This document shows positions 5,663-13,963 of a stretch of 13,964 nt of DNA, in pieces. How positions within the stretch are numbered: the first letter of the stretch is position 1; every line of letters starts with the position of its first letter. The DNA is taken from NCBI GenBank assembly GCA_002306075.1, contig DBRW01000034.1:1-13964 (forward strand). Reading direction: 5' to 3'. Under the pieces are notes generated by a model. That model was not told the origin of the DNA. It saw only the letters and a program-made list of their open reading frames with translations, and made no database searches. This DNA is from Synergistaceae bacterium UBA1358. Lineage in GTDB: Bacteria; Synergistota; Synergistia; Synergistales; Synergistaceae. The position numbers and the translations under genes are program-made.

Positions 5663-7339
5663 TTACATTTTTTCGGGAGCAGACACTCCAAGGATAACAA
5701 GAACGTTCTTGAGCGCTATCCTGGCTGCTTCCATCAGAAGTATCCTTGTTTTCATAAGAGGCTCATCAACACCGAGTATCCTCTGACTGTTGTAGAAGGA
5801 ATGGAAAGCCTCGGCAAGTTCTGTCGCGTAATATGCGATCCTGTGCGGAGCAAACTCGTCAGCAGCTTTTTCCACCTCTTCGGGGAGCTTTGATATCGCC
5901 TTCGCAAGGTTTATCTCTGTCTGGTCAGTGATCAGGGATACATCGAACTCGTCGATCGACGGAAGAGCTATCCCTCTTTCCTCCAATTCACGGTATATGC
6001 TGCAGATCCTCGCGTGAGCATACTGCACGTAGAAGACCGGATTCTCCGATGTAGCCTTCTTGGCCAGTTCAAGGTCAAAATCAAGGGTGCTGTCGCAGCG
6101 GCGCATTACGAAGAAGAATCTTGTGGCATCAACGCCGACCTCATCCATTATCTCTCTCAGGGTGATTATGGTCCCGGCACGTTTGGACATCTGGACCGGT
6201 TTTCCGTCCCTGAGAAGGTTCACCATCTGGATCAGCAGTACATCTACAGCGTCGTCCGGATGGCCGAAGGCCTTATTCACAGATTTGAGTCTGGGGACAT
6301 ATCCATGATGGTCGGCCCCCCAGACATAGATGAGCTTTTCGAAGTTCCTGTCATATTTGTTTTTCAGATAGGCCACATCAGACGTGAAGTATGTCGGCAC
6401 TCCGTTCGTCCTTATGAGGACCCTGTCCTTGTCATCCCCGAAAAGGGTTGACCTGAACCACAGTGCTCCGTCTTCCTCATAGGCAAAATCTCTCTTCTTG
6501 AGTTCTTCCATGGCAGGTTCGACCTGCCCGTTGTCATAGAGTGACTTTTCCGAGAACCAGACGTCAAAGGTCACACCGAACTCTTCAAGGTCCTTACGGA
6601 TCATCTCAATGATGATCCTGCCCGTCTCGACCGAAAAGAATTCGACTGTCTCCTCGAGGGGCTTTTGCGCAAGGGAATCTCCGTACTTATCAACGAACGA
6701 TGCCGCTATCTCGGTCATGTAGTCTCCGTGGTATCCGTCTTCGGGCATCGGAGCTTCTTCGCCTCTTCCGAGAGCGTCAAAATAACGTGACTGGGCCGAT
6801 CTGCCGAGAAGTTCCATCTGGAGGCCGGCGTCGTTTATGTAGTACTCCCTTTCAACATCCCAGCCCGCAAAGTCGAGTATAGAGGCTGTGATATCGCCCA
6901 CGGCTGCGCCTCGGCCGTGTCCCATGTGCAGCGGACCGGTAGGATTGGCGCTTACAAACTCGACCTGGACCCTCCGACCTTTGCCGGAATCGACTCTGCC
7001 ATAGTCCTTATCCTTTGATATTGCATTCCTGACGGTTTCCGTTATCCAGTCTGAGGCGAGCGTAAAGTTGATGAAACCGGGCCCTGCGGCTTCGGCCTTC
7101 TCTACTGTCTGCCCGAAAGGGATCTCTGCGATTATCCTGTCCGCAAGTTCCCTGGGCTTCAGACCGAAAGGTTTTGCAAGCTGCATCGCAATATTGGTCG
7201 CCCAGTCGCCATGTCCGGTTTGTCTCGGACGTTCAAGGCGGACAATGAAACCGTCCGGTATTTCCTTGCCTAGATCCCCGGCTATCTTTCCGACAGCATT
7301 TTCCAGTATCTTCTTCAGTTCCTCTGTCATGTTCTGCAA
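5663..7339 (-). CDS. argS: Arginyl-tRNA synthetase
   Basis: This class I synthetase joins arginine to tRNA(Arg) using ATP. Numbering from the frame start at 7345, the N-terminal additional domain covers about 1-110 (AGPGFINFTL). The catalytic core has VEFVSANPTGPLHMGHGRGA with the HIGH motif as HMGH (140-143), YYINDAG (168-174), VWGADHHGYVPRL (341-353) and the KMSKS-like loop QMSKRAG (385-391). The helical anticodon-binding domain ends with GVSAPEKM, a typical ArgRS tail. Length is about 558-560 residues, as usual. Start choice is uncertain: AAGGAG lies 9 bases from TTG 7339 (chosen), 3 bases from TTG 7345 and 18 from ATG 7330. The gene starts 30 bases after the DUF3857-type gene with no terminator between, suggesting readthrough from secA. 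Confidence 0.96.
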   Translation of the reverse strand: MQNMTEELKKILENAVGKIAGDLGKEIPDGFIVRLERPRQTGHGDWATNIAMQLAKPFGLKPRELADRIIAEIPFGQTVEKAEAAGPGFINFTLASDWITETVRNAISKDKDYGRVDSGKGRRVQVEFVSANPTGPLHMGHGRGAAVGDITASILDFAGWDVEREYYINDAGLQMELLGRSAQSRYFDALGRGEEAPMPEDGYHGDYMTEIAASFVDKYGDSLAQKPLEETVEFFSVETGRIIIEMIRKDLEEFGVTFDVWFSEKSLYDNGQVEPAMEELKKRDFAYEEDGALWFRSTLFGDDKDRVLIRTNGVPTYFTSDVAYLKNKYDRNFEKLIYVWGADHHGYVPRLKSVNKAFGHPDDAVDVLLIQMVNLLRDGKPVQMSKRAGTIITLREIMDEVGVDATRFFFVMRRCDSTLDFDLELAKKATSENPVFYVQYAHARICSIYRELEERGIALPSIDEFDVSLITDQTEINLAKAISKLPEEVEKAADEFAPHRIAYYATELAEAFHSFYNSQRILGVDEPLMKTRILLMEAARIALKNVLVILGVSAPEKM

Positions 7340-7369
7340 GTTCAAGCACTCCTTAATGGTTTAAGACTT

Positions 7370-9202
7370 TTATTTTCTGAAAGGAAGGTCGAGGACAGGC
7401 CATCTCATACAAGCCGCAAGCTCTTCTTTTAAAATTGCCCCAAGGCTGTCGTCCACTGTCACGCTTTTGACTGTCCATGCGCTGTCGGCTATCAGTTCCG
7501 CCTTTTTGGGCCAATGTATTATTGATTCCCTGAGCACTGCCTTTGTCCCCTCTCCCAGTTTTTTGAGCGGAGGCGTCTGTATCATTTTATATCCAGAAGG
7601 CATGTTCATCCTTACCTTCTGACTGATTATGAAGGGGAAACGCAGAGTATAATTTCTCTCTTTTCCTATCATCTCGCCTGCCCTTACGGGGATCCCTCCC
7701 GGAAGGCGAAGCAGCAGATTGTTCCTCAGAACTATCCCCGGTACGCATTTTACTTTGAAATCAATGATGTATCCTGTTTTTGTAGGTTCGACAGAGAGCG
7801 GGTCCAGAGACATTCCGGGGATTGCGAAGTTGATCCGTTTTCTTACAAAATCACTCAGTCCGCTCTGTGAGGGAAGATATCCGTCAGACATTAGCTGAGT
7901 CCAGCCGCCGCTGACAGTTATGGTCAGTGTACCTTCTGCGGAACCTGTCTCGTTGAGATCAAGTTTCCACAGGAACTCCAGCTTATGATCCGTCGGACTT
8001 CCCGAAGTGATCCTCTTTTTTTCCGCATTGCCGTCTTTGAGCCTGTAAAGAAGCGATCCTGCGATGGAGGGAGCCGTCACCCCGTATGCCGATGTCTGGC
8101 CTGCCTGATAAAATTCAGACTTTCCTCCCGTCGGAGGAGAGAGTTCAAGGACCGGAGCGGTCCATAAGCTATTGGAGCATGGGCTCTCCTCGTCAAGTTC
8201 AACCGAAGACTGCCACCATACCTTTACATCCCAGCCAAGGCTGCCGAGCCATTTGCCGAGAAGTATGGTCTGCTCCCAGGGGGTCCATGGGCCGTTTTCA
8301 GGGATGTTTTCCGGGGATCTTACCCAATTGTGCGGATAGCCTGACAGTTTCCTGGACGGATCACCGATCCACTCCATGACCCTAAGTCCGGCCTTGGTCC
8401 TGTCCGATGCTGTCTGTACTGTTTTGGGGATGCTTATATGGGGGAACGTTTTAACCAAGTCATCCATTGCCGAAAGACTCTGGCTTATTCCCTTTTTTGA
8501 GCTGAAGGAGAGACTGGGCCTCTTGTAGACAACAAAGCCTTCTCCCTCCCATTTTTCCTGATTCATTACCGTCCATTTGAATTTCTGCTGTCCGGACGAC
8601 TTCGTGACCTGGGGGTCCTTGATATCCCTTCCGCTCCAGTAGAGCTCCCTTCCTTCGGGAAGCTCCGCCGTCACATTCTGCTCCCAGATCGGAAGGGGGC
8701 CTGCCATATCTATGGTCTCATCGATACCGTAGCGCTTTTCATGTCTGGTCCTTGTGATGAGCACTATGACTCTTCCCACTGCTTCGTCCGGTGTGATGAC
8801 CTTTTTTACCGTCGATCCTCCGTCAAGTTTTTCCTCAGAGACGGACAGATCACCCTCCTTCATGGAAGTCATCGGGTTGTACCATGAGGCTTCAAGTATC
8901 TCGACGGAGCCCTCATGGGGAACAGGCAGCCGGATCTCCTTTACCTGTTCGGGTATATATTCTCCCGCAAGCACCACATAATAGTGTGTACTCTCCATCG
9001 TCCCGTCGTTAAGCATCCTGAAATCGTTGTTCTTGAGCCAAACTACCGATGAAGCTCCTCCGAAGCCCTCTATTGCAGGAACTTCCTTGTTCAGCCTCCG
9101 GATCTCTTCGCCGGTGTTCCAAGCCTCTGTCGCTGCGGGAATGGCCAGCAGCAGGACGAATATTGACAAAAATACAGAAGTCAGACCAATGACTCGTCTC
9201 AT
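7370..9202 (-). CDS. Exported DUF3857/transglutaminase-like protein, catalytic residues apparently lost
   Basis: The protein has about 610 residues and a clear signal peptide: MRR, a hydrophobic core (4-22) and likely cleavage after AATEA (23-27). The region around 50-235 has the feel of a DUF3857 beta domain (WLKNNDFRMLNDGTMESTHYY, then an IWEQNVTAELPEGRELYW block). The region 265-390 resembles a transglutaminase-like core, but where the catalytic Cys would be expected (GPWTPWEQTILLGKWLGSLGW, about 304-324) the sequence has Trp/Thr, and no clear catalytic His-Asp pair follows. The C-terminal part (about 405-600) looks beta-rich. ATG 9202 is chosen because GGGAGG lies 6-7 bases upstream and the signal peptide then sits at the N-terminus; the longer frame from 9259 would overlap secA. 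It starts 14 bases after the secA stop and probably shares its transcript. Family placement is inference; function unknown. Confidence 0.7.
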   Translation of the reverse strand: MRRVIGLTSVFLSIFVLLLAIPAATEAWNTGEEIRRLNKEVPAIEGFGGASSVVWLKNNDFRMLNDGTMESTHYYVVLAGEYIPEQVKEIRLPVPHEGSVEILEASWYNPMTSMKEGDLSVSEEKLDGGSTVKKVITPDEAVGRVIVLITRTRHEKRYGIDETIDMAGPLPIWEQNVTAELPEGRELYWSGRDIKDPQVTKSSGQQKFKWTVMNQEKWEGEGFVVYKRPSLSFSSKKGISQSLSAMDDLVKTFPHISIPKTVQTASDRTKAGLRVMEWIGDPSRKLSGYPHNWVRSPENIPENGPWTPWEQTILLGKWLGSLGWDVKVWWQSSVELDEESPCSNSLWTAPVLELSPPTGGKSEFYQAGQTSAYGVTAPSIAGSLLYRLKDGNAEKKRITSGSPTDHKLEFLWKLDLNETGSAEGTLTITVSGGWTQLMSDGYLPSQSGLSDFVRKRINFAIPGMSLDPLSVEPTKTGYIIDFKVKCVPGIVLRNNLLLRLPGGIPVRAGEMIGKERNYTLRFPFIISQKVRMNMPSGYKMIQTPPLKKLGEGTKAVLRESIIHWPKKAELIADSAWTVKSVTVDDSLGAILKEELAACMRWPVLDLPFRK

Positions 9203-9216
9203 AAGATACCTCCCTG

Positions 9217-11907
9217 TCATCTGCCGCAGCACTGCTTGTACTTCTTGCCGCTCCCGCATGGGCAGGGATCGTTTCGTCCCACTTTTCCCACGTTCACTAT
9301 AGGCTGCGTCTTTAGCGCTGTGGCCAATGCCCCAGGATTTTCCATCTCTTCGCCGTACCCCGGCATCTCAGGGATATCAAAGGCATCCCGGCTCTCTGTC
9401 CACCTTGCGCGGCTTCTTTCCTTCTCCTTGTTAACGACGGATACCCTCAGTGCGAACTCAGTGATGCCTTCTCTGATCTGAACAAGCATCGTCTGGAAGA
9501 GGTTGAAGGACTCGAACTGATATTCAAGGAGAGGATCTTTCTGTCCTATCGCTCTCAGGCCGATCCCCCTTCTCAGTTCATCCATGGCAAGCAGATGCTC
9601 TTTCCATTTGGCATCAAGGACCTCCAGGAAAATATAGCGGAAGATCTGCTCCGACAATTCGGGGCCGAGCTCGTTTATCTTCTGGCTGAACCTAGACCTT
9701 ATCTCTTCGAGGATAACAAGTTTGGACTCCTCAAGATCCTCTTTTGTCTGTACGTTTTCAATGTGCTTTGAGAGTCCGGGCCAGAAAAGCGCATTGAGTC
9801 TGATCCCTACGGACTGTATATCGGGCTCTCCGGAATCATTGTCGAATACCCTTTCAAGGAGTGAGAGTGCCGTATCCTCAAGTACGCCAAGGGTCCTTGA
9901 AACGATATCCGGATCGTCAAGTATCTCGCTTCTCTCCCTGTACAGTGCCTCGCGCTGCTGGTTCATTACATTGTCATAAGCCAGAAGCTGCTTTCTTATG
10001 TCAAAATGCATCTCTTCGACTTTTTTCTGCGCATTCTCAATGGCCTTGGAGAGGAGGTTATGTTCGATGCACTCGCCCTCTTCCATCCCAAGTTTTTCCA
10101 TTATGCTCTGTATTTTCTCACCGCCAAAAAGACGGATAAGATCATCTTCCAGCGCAATGTAGAAGCGGCTCTCTCCGGGATCGCCCTGCCTTCCTGAACG
10201 TCCGCGGAGCTGGTTGTCGATGCGTCTTGATTCATGCCGCTCGGTGCCTATGATCCGAAGGCCTCCTGCCTTTATCACCAGATCATGCTCCTCAGAACAG
10301 ATCTTTTTATATTTCTCAAGTATCTCTTTGTATTCCTGTTCATTCTCCTTGGGATCTAGCCCCAGTTTCTGCATCTCTTCCCTGGCAAGGAATTCGGCAT
10401 TGCCGCCAAGCACTATGTCCGTTCCGCGGCCTGCCATGTTCGTAGCCACTGTGACTGCCTTCAGGCGCCCCGCCTGGGCGACTATCGAAGCTTCCTTGTC
10501 GTGTACTTTTGCGTTAAGGACATTGTGGGGTATTTTTCTTGCCCTGAGAAGCCTGCTGACCTTTTCGGAATTTTCTATCGAGGTGGTGCCTACAAGTACA
10601 GGCTGCCCCTTTTCATATGCCTCGGCGACCTCGTTTGCCGCAGCGTTGTATTTTTCTGCTGCGGTCCTGTATATCGCATCGTGATGATCGTGTCTTATCA
10701 TGGGCATATGGGTCGGTACGACTATTACGTCAAGCCCGTATATTTCCTTGAATTCCTCGGCCTCAGTCAGCGCTGTCCCCGTCATGCCAGCAAGTTTTTC
10801 GTACATCCTGAAATAATTCTGGAGCGTTATTGTTGCAAGCGTCTGGTTTTCCCTTCCGATCTTCACCCGTTCCTTGGCTTCGATAGCCTGGTGAAGTCCG
10901 TCCGAGTACCTGCGGCCGAACATGAGCCTGCCCGTAAACTCGTCGACAATGACAATTTCTCCGTCTTTTACCACATAATGCACGTCCCTCTGGAACAGAT
11001 GATGTGCTTTGAGGGACTGGACTATTTTGTGGGCAAGAGACGAATTTGCGAAATCTGTGAAGAGGTTTGGGAGATTCATCAATCTTTCGGCTTTTGCGAT
11101 GCCTGCCTCTGTAAGTGCAAGGTTGCGTTCCTTTTCTTCGACCTCGAAATCGACGCCCTTGATAAGATCCCTTGCCACTCTGTCTGCGATGCGGTAGGGT
11201 TCGGTATCGTCTTCCGATGGTCCGGAAATGATCAGAGGAGTTCTAGCTTCGTCTATCAGTATCGAGTCAACTTCATCGACTATGCAGTAATGATGCCCTC
11301 TCTGGACCTGCTGTTCTTTCTGTATAGCCATGTTGTCCCTGAGATAGTCGAATCCAAACTCGCTGTTGGTACCGTATGTTATATCCTTTCTATATGCATC
11401 GAACCTGTCTTTCTGATCCATAAACGGAGATATGACGCCCACCGAAAGTCCCATGCCCCTGTAAACAGGTCCCATCCACTCGGCATCGCGTGCAGCGAGA
11501 TAGTCGTTTACCGTCACCACATGGACGCCGCGTCCGGCTATGGCATTCAACGCCACCGCCAGCGTCGCGACAAGTGTCTTTCCTTCTCCGGTCTTCATCT
11601 CGGCTATCTTGCCCTCATGGAGAGCGATGCCGCCCATCAGCTGCTCCTTGAAATGACGCAGACCCAGAGTCCTTGATGAGACCTCTCTCACCCTCGCGAA
11701 GACTTCAGGAAGTATGTCATCAAGGGGCTCGCCCTTTTCCAGCCTGGCTCTGAACAACGATGCCGACATTGCAAGTTCCTCATCTGTCAGCTTTTTCATC
11801 TGCGGTTCGAAAGAATCTATTATTGAAGCCTTTTCTTCATAACGAGCTATCGCTCTGTCGTTTGGATCCAATCCGAGTGCCTTTATGACACCGCTAAACA
11901 ATCCCAT
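9217..11907 (-). CDS. secA: Preprotein translocase ATPase SecA
   Basis: SecA is the motor that pushes unfolded preproteins through the SecYEG channel. The 896 residues match the full-length family. Motifs in order: MKTGEGKT Walker A (104-111), VNDYLAARDAEWM (133-145), DEVD (211-214) followed by SILIDEARTPLIISGP, NMAGRGTDI and RGRSGRQGDPG in the second ATPase domain, and the C-terminal zinc-binding tail NDPCPCGSGKKYKQCC (879-894), which binds SecB or ribosomes in other bacteria. ATG 11907 has AGAGGTGG 7 bases upstream. A near-consensus promoter and a leader hairpin precede it. The exported DUF3857-type gene follows after 14 bases. No accessory SecA2 features are seen. Identification is secure. 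Confidence 0.98.
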   Translation of the reverse strand: MGLFSGVIKALGLDPNDRAIARYEEKASIIDSFEPQMKKLTDEELAMSASLFRARLEKGEPLDDILPEVFARVREVSSRTLGLRHFKEQLMGGIALHEGKIAEMKTGEGKTLVATLAVALNAIAGRGVHVVTVNDYLAARDAEWMGPVYRGMGLSVGVISPFMDQKDRFDAYRKDITYGTNSEFGFDYLRDNMAIQKEQQVQRGHHYCIVDEVDSILIDEARTPLIISGPSEDDTEPYRIADRVARDLIKGVDFEVEEKERNLALTEAGIAKAERLMNLPNLFTDFANSSLAHKIVQSLKAHHLFQRDVHYVVKDGEIVIVDEFTGRLMFGRRYSDGLHQAIEAKERVKIGRENQTLATITLQNYFRMYEKLAGMTGTALTEAEEFKEIYGLDVIVVPTHMPMIRHDHHDAIYRTAAEKYNAAANEVAEAYEKGQPVLVGTTSIENSEKVSRLLRARKIPHNVLNAKVHDKEASIVAQAGRLKAVTVATNMAGRGTDIVLGGNAEFLAREEMQKLGLDPKENEQEYKEILEKYKKICSEEHDLVIKAGGLRIIGTERHESRRIDNQLRGRSGRQGDPGESRFYIALEDDLIRLFGGEKIQSIMEKLGMEEGECIEHNLLSKAIENAQKKVEEMHFDIRKQLLAYDNVMNQQREALYRERSEILDDPDIVSRTLGVLEDTALSLLERVFDNDSGEPDIQSVGIRLNALFWPGLSKHIENVQTKEDLEESKLVILEEIRSRFSQKINELGPELSEQIFRYIFLEVLDAKWKEHLLAMDELRRGIGLRAIGQKDPLLEYQFESFNLFQTMLVQIREGITEFALRVSVVNKEKERSRARWTESRDAFDIPEMPGYGEEMENPGALATALKTQPIVNVGKVGRNDPCPCGSGKKYKQCCGR

Positions 11908-11925
11908 TTATAATCCACCTCTCAG

Positions 11926-11958
11926 AAACATAAGACGCACCTTTTGTCTGACATGTTT
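11926..11958 (-). promoter_or_regulatory. Stem-loop in the secA 5' leader
   Basis: On the minus strand, AAACAT (11953-11958) pairs with ATGTTT (11926-11931), and inside it AGAC (11946-11949) pairs with GTCT (11933-11936), with a small GTC/T internal loop and a 9-base apical loop. It begins about 5 bases after the predicted transcription start and ends a few bases before the AGAGGTGG ribosome site. It may affect mRNA stability or translation of secA; no known motif is recognised. Confidence 0.35.
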
Positions 11959-11969
11959 ACCATCGGATG

Positions 11970-11999
11970 ATTATATCCTCATATATATCTGACAGTCAA
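11970..11999 (-). promoter_or_regulatory. Strong sigma70-type promoter for secA
   Basis: On the minus strand, TTGACT (-35, 11994-11999; 5 of 6 consensus) and TATAAT (-10, 11970-11975; perfect) are separated by 18 AT-rich bases. Predicted transcription start is near 11963, giving a leader of about 55 bases before the secA ATG. It lies directly downstream of the terminator of the preceding unit, which strongly supports its role. It probably drives secA, the DUF3857-type gene, argS and the ftsB-like gene. Confidence 0.85.
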
Positions 12000-12035
12000 A
12001 GCAATATGACCTATATATGATACACAGCCGACAGG

Positions 12036-12073
12036 CAAAAAACAGGGCCGGCTGCAGCTGGCAGACCGGCCCC
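12036..12073 (-). terminator. Intrinsic terminator after the M20 peptidase gene
   Basis: On the minus strand, GGGCCGG (12066-12072, read from the other strand) pairs with CCGGCCC (12045-12051). Within it, CTGC and GCAG extend the stem by 4 bp around a CAGCT loop, with one bulged base. The stem is followed by TGTTTTTTG (12036-12044). It is 30 bases past the peptidase stop. The long GC-rich stem and T run make this the strongest terminator in the window. Confidence 0.9.
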
Positions 12074-12102
12074 ATACCTGTTTGCACCGATGTCATGTAC
12101 GG

Positions 12103-13326
12103 TCAGTTTTTGTTAAGCATCATGAGGGCGAAGACCTTCGCTTCGTTTATCATGTGGTCTATCTCTGCATACTCGTTCGGCATGTGGGCAACGTCGGATT
12201 CCTGACACCAGACGACGGCAGGGATCCCTTCATCACGGAAATATTTTGCGCATGTGCCTCCGCCGACCCCGCCAACGTGGGGTTCAAAAGCATAGACGTC
12301 CTTTATCGCGTCCCGGAGGATATTTACGACCTGTGAATCGGCTGGTGTAGGAGCAGGAGCCTGTTCCTTCTGGAGGAATTCGTATGTCACTCTGACGTTC
12401 CTTTTCTCCTGGATCTTTCTGATCTCAGCATCAACGACCTTCATCACATCTTCAAGAGGTATGTTCGGCAGGACTCTGCAGTCAAAACAGAAAACCTCAC
12501 GTCCGGGAACGGTGTTCACATTCGGCACGTTGGCATTGCGTCTCGTTGGCTCGAAAGTTGAAGCTGCCGGATCGAATATTTTGTCTTCATCCGGGAATGC
12601 CTTGTGCAGCGCTGAATCAAGCGCGCATGAAAGCTCGTTGGCAGCCCTGCAGGCGTTGCTGCCGAGCCCCGGTCTGCTCGCATGTACCTGTTTCCCCTCT
12701 ACGGTGAACTCTATCCAGCAGATGCTTTTCTCCGCTATCTCGATAAAATCGCCTTTTTCGTTGCCTCCGTCGGGGACTATCACTAGATCATCTGGGCCGA
12801 AAAGCCCCTCTTTGATCAGATGTCTTATACCGTGAACACTTCCTACCTCTTCATCCGCTACGAAACAGAGGCAGACTTCAAATTCAGGGGTCAGATCCAG
12901 TTCCTTCAATGCAGCAGCGGCATAGACCGACGAGACAAGCTCCTGGCAGTTGTCATTTGATCCCCTGCCGTATATCCTCCTGCCCCTGACGACCGCTTTG
13001 AAGGGATCTGTGTCCCATAACCCCCTGTCACCTTCCGGGACAACATCCATATGCGAAACGATCCAAAGCCGTCTTGATGTTTTGCCCGGTATCCTGAAGA
13101 CAAGGTTTGGTCTTACCCCTTCTTCGGCCGTCGGATCCTCGGAGTTGTATATCTCGGGCTTTCCAAAACCCATCTTTTCCATGCTCTCTGCGATATAAGC
13201 CGCTTTCCTGTATTCTCCGGTACCGCCGCCAAGCGGGCTTATCGCCGGTATCCCGATCAGTCCTGAGAGCAGTGATACCATCTGCGGTTCGAATTTCTCA
13301 ATGGTCTTAAAAAGGTCGTCCTTCAT
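12103..13326 (-). CDS. M20-family metallopeptidase / amidohydrolase
   Basis: This is a cytosolic zinc-dependent hydrolase of the M20 (ArgE/DapE/carboxypeptidase) family, 407 residues. Likely metal ligands and catalytic residues: SHMDVVPEGD with H92 and D94 (ligand and catalytic base support), GRGSNDN with the bridging D125, DEEVGS with catalytic E159 and ligand E160, PDGG with D186, and AHMPNE with H381. The inserted dimerisation domain (about 203-315) includes KQVHASRPG with H215, expected to reach into the partner's active site. Substrate cannot be assigned: succinyl-diaminopimelate, acyl-ornithine and dipeptides are all possible for this family. No signal peptide. ATG 13326 has GGGGAGG 10 bases upstream. 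The gene is 85 bases after pgsA with no terminator between and no convincing promoter; it is closed by a strong terminator. Confidence 0.9.
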   Translation of the reverse strand: MKDDLFKTIEKFEPQMVSLLSGLIGIPAISPLGGGTGEYRKAAYIAESMEKMGFGKPEIYNSEDPTAEEGVRPNLVFRIPGKTSRRLWIVSHMDVVPEGDRGLWDTDPFKAVVRGRRIYGRGSNDNCQELVSSVYAAAALKELDLTPEFEVCLCFVADEEVGSVHGIRHLIKEGLFGPDDLVIVPDGGNEKGDFIEIAEKSICWIEFTVEGKQVHASRPGLGSNACRAANELSCALDSALHKAFPDEDKIFDPAASTFEPTRRNANVPNVNTVPGREVFCFDCRVLPNIPLEDVMKVVDAEIRKIQEKRNVRVTYEFLQKEQAPAPTPADSQVVNILRDAIKDVYAFEPHVGGVGGGTCAKYFRDEGIPAVVWCQESDVAHMPNEYAEIDHMINEAKVFALMMLNKN

Positions 13327-13411
13327 TTTATGATTTCCTCCCCGTGTTCCGGATCAGAAATTCGGTCCATAAATAATTTCTGCCGGAAGCTGTTTATTGC
13401 AAAAGAACGGT

Positions 13412-13963
13412 TCATTCGAGCAGGTCGATGCATTTGACCAGATAGTCCCCTCCGGACCATATAGTGAGGGCCATTGCTATCCACATCACTGTAAGGCCTC
13501 CTGGCAGATTGAAAATAAGCAGTATTATCCCTATTATCTGGCTCACTGTTTTCAGTTTGCCGCCTTTTGACGCCGCTATCACGACCCCCTCTGAGGCCGC
13601 TATCATCCTTAGCCCGGTAACTATAAACTCCCTTGATATTATCACGACCACCATCCAGGCAGGGACTCTGTGGAGGTCTACAAGCGCCACCAGGACAGCA
13701 ACGACCATGATCTTGTCGGCAAGCGGATCGATAAATTTGCCCAGGTTCGTCACTATGCCCCGTTTTCTTGCGATATATCCGTCCGCCGCGTCAGTCAGGG
13801 AAGCGATTATAAAGATAACACCGGCCAGGAGGTCTCCTATGCTTACCCCCTCGATAAATCCGAACTGGGTCCTCAGTGTGAGGAACACCATCACGACGGG
13901 AACGAGAAAAACTCTCGATATGCTGAGCAGGTTTGGCAGGTTAAGTGCAGAAGGTATTTTCAT
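13412..13963 (-). CDS. pgsA: CDP-diacylglycerol-glycerol-3-phosphate 3-phosphatidyltransferase
   Basis: PgsA makes phosphatidylglycerophosphate from CDP-diacylglycerol and glycerol 3-phosphate at the inner membrane, the committed step to phosphatidylglycerol and cardiolipin. The 183 residues fit the family. The N-terminal NLPNLLSISRVFLVPV is typical. The CDP-alcohol phosphotransferase signature D-x2-D-G-x2-A-R-x8-G-x3-D-x3-D is complete: D58, D61, G62, A65, R66, G75, D79, D83. REFIVTGLRM (111-120) and about six membrane segments complete the pattern. The ATG is the second base triplet from the right edge, so its ribosome site and promoter lie outside the window. The next gene begins 85 bases downstream. 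Confidence 0.95.
   Translation of the reverse strand: MKIPSALNLPNLLSISRVFLVPVVMVFLTLRTQFGFIEGVSIGDLLAGVIFIIASLTDAADGYIARKRGIVTNLGKFIDPLADKIMVVAVLVALVDLHRVPAWMVVVIISREFIVTGLRMIAASEGVVIAASKGGKLKTVSQIIGIILLIFNLPGGLTVMWIAMALTIWSGGDYLVKCIDLLE

Noticed and set aside
9203..9259. N-terminal extension of the DUF3857-type protein from an ATG at 9259
   Set aside because: It would overlap secA by 43 bases and place residues ahead of a normal signal peptide; ATG 9202 has GGGAGG at the right distance.
10501..11676. Long plus-strand open frame (391 codons) opposite secA
   Set aside because: It lies wholly inside the well-supported secA coding frame, has no ribosome site or recognisable domain, and is rich in Cys, Tyr, Phe and His as expected for an antisense shadow.
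11922..11963. Possible 13-codon leader peptide before secA (MVNMSDKRCVLCF)
   Set aside because: It has no ribosome site, its ATG would coincide with the predicted transcription start, and it shows no SecM-like stalling sequence.
13327..13411. Possible promoter before the M20 gene (TTGCAA near 13400)
   Set aside because: No acceptable -10 box lies at 16-18 bases from it; cotranscription with pgsA is the simpler reading.
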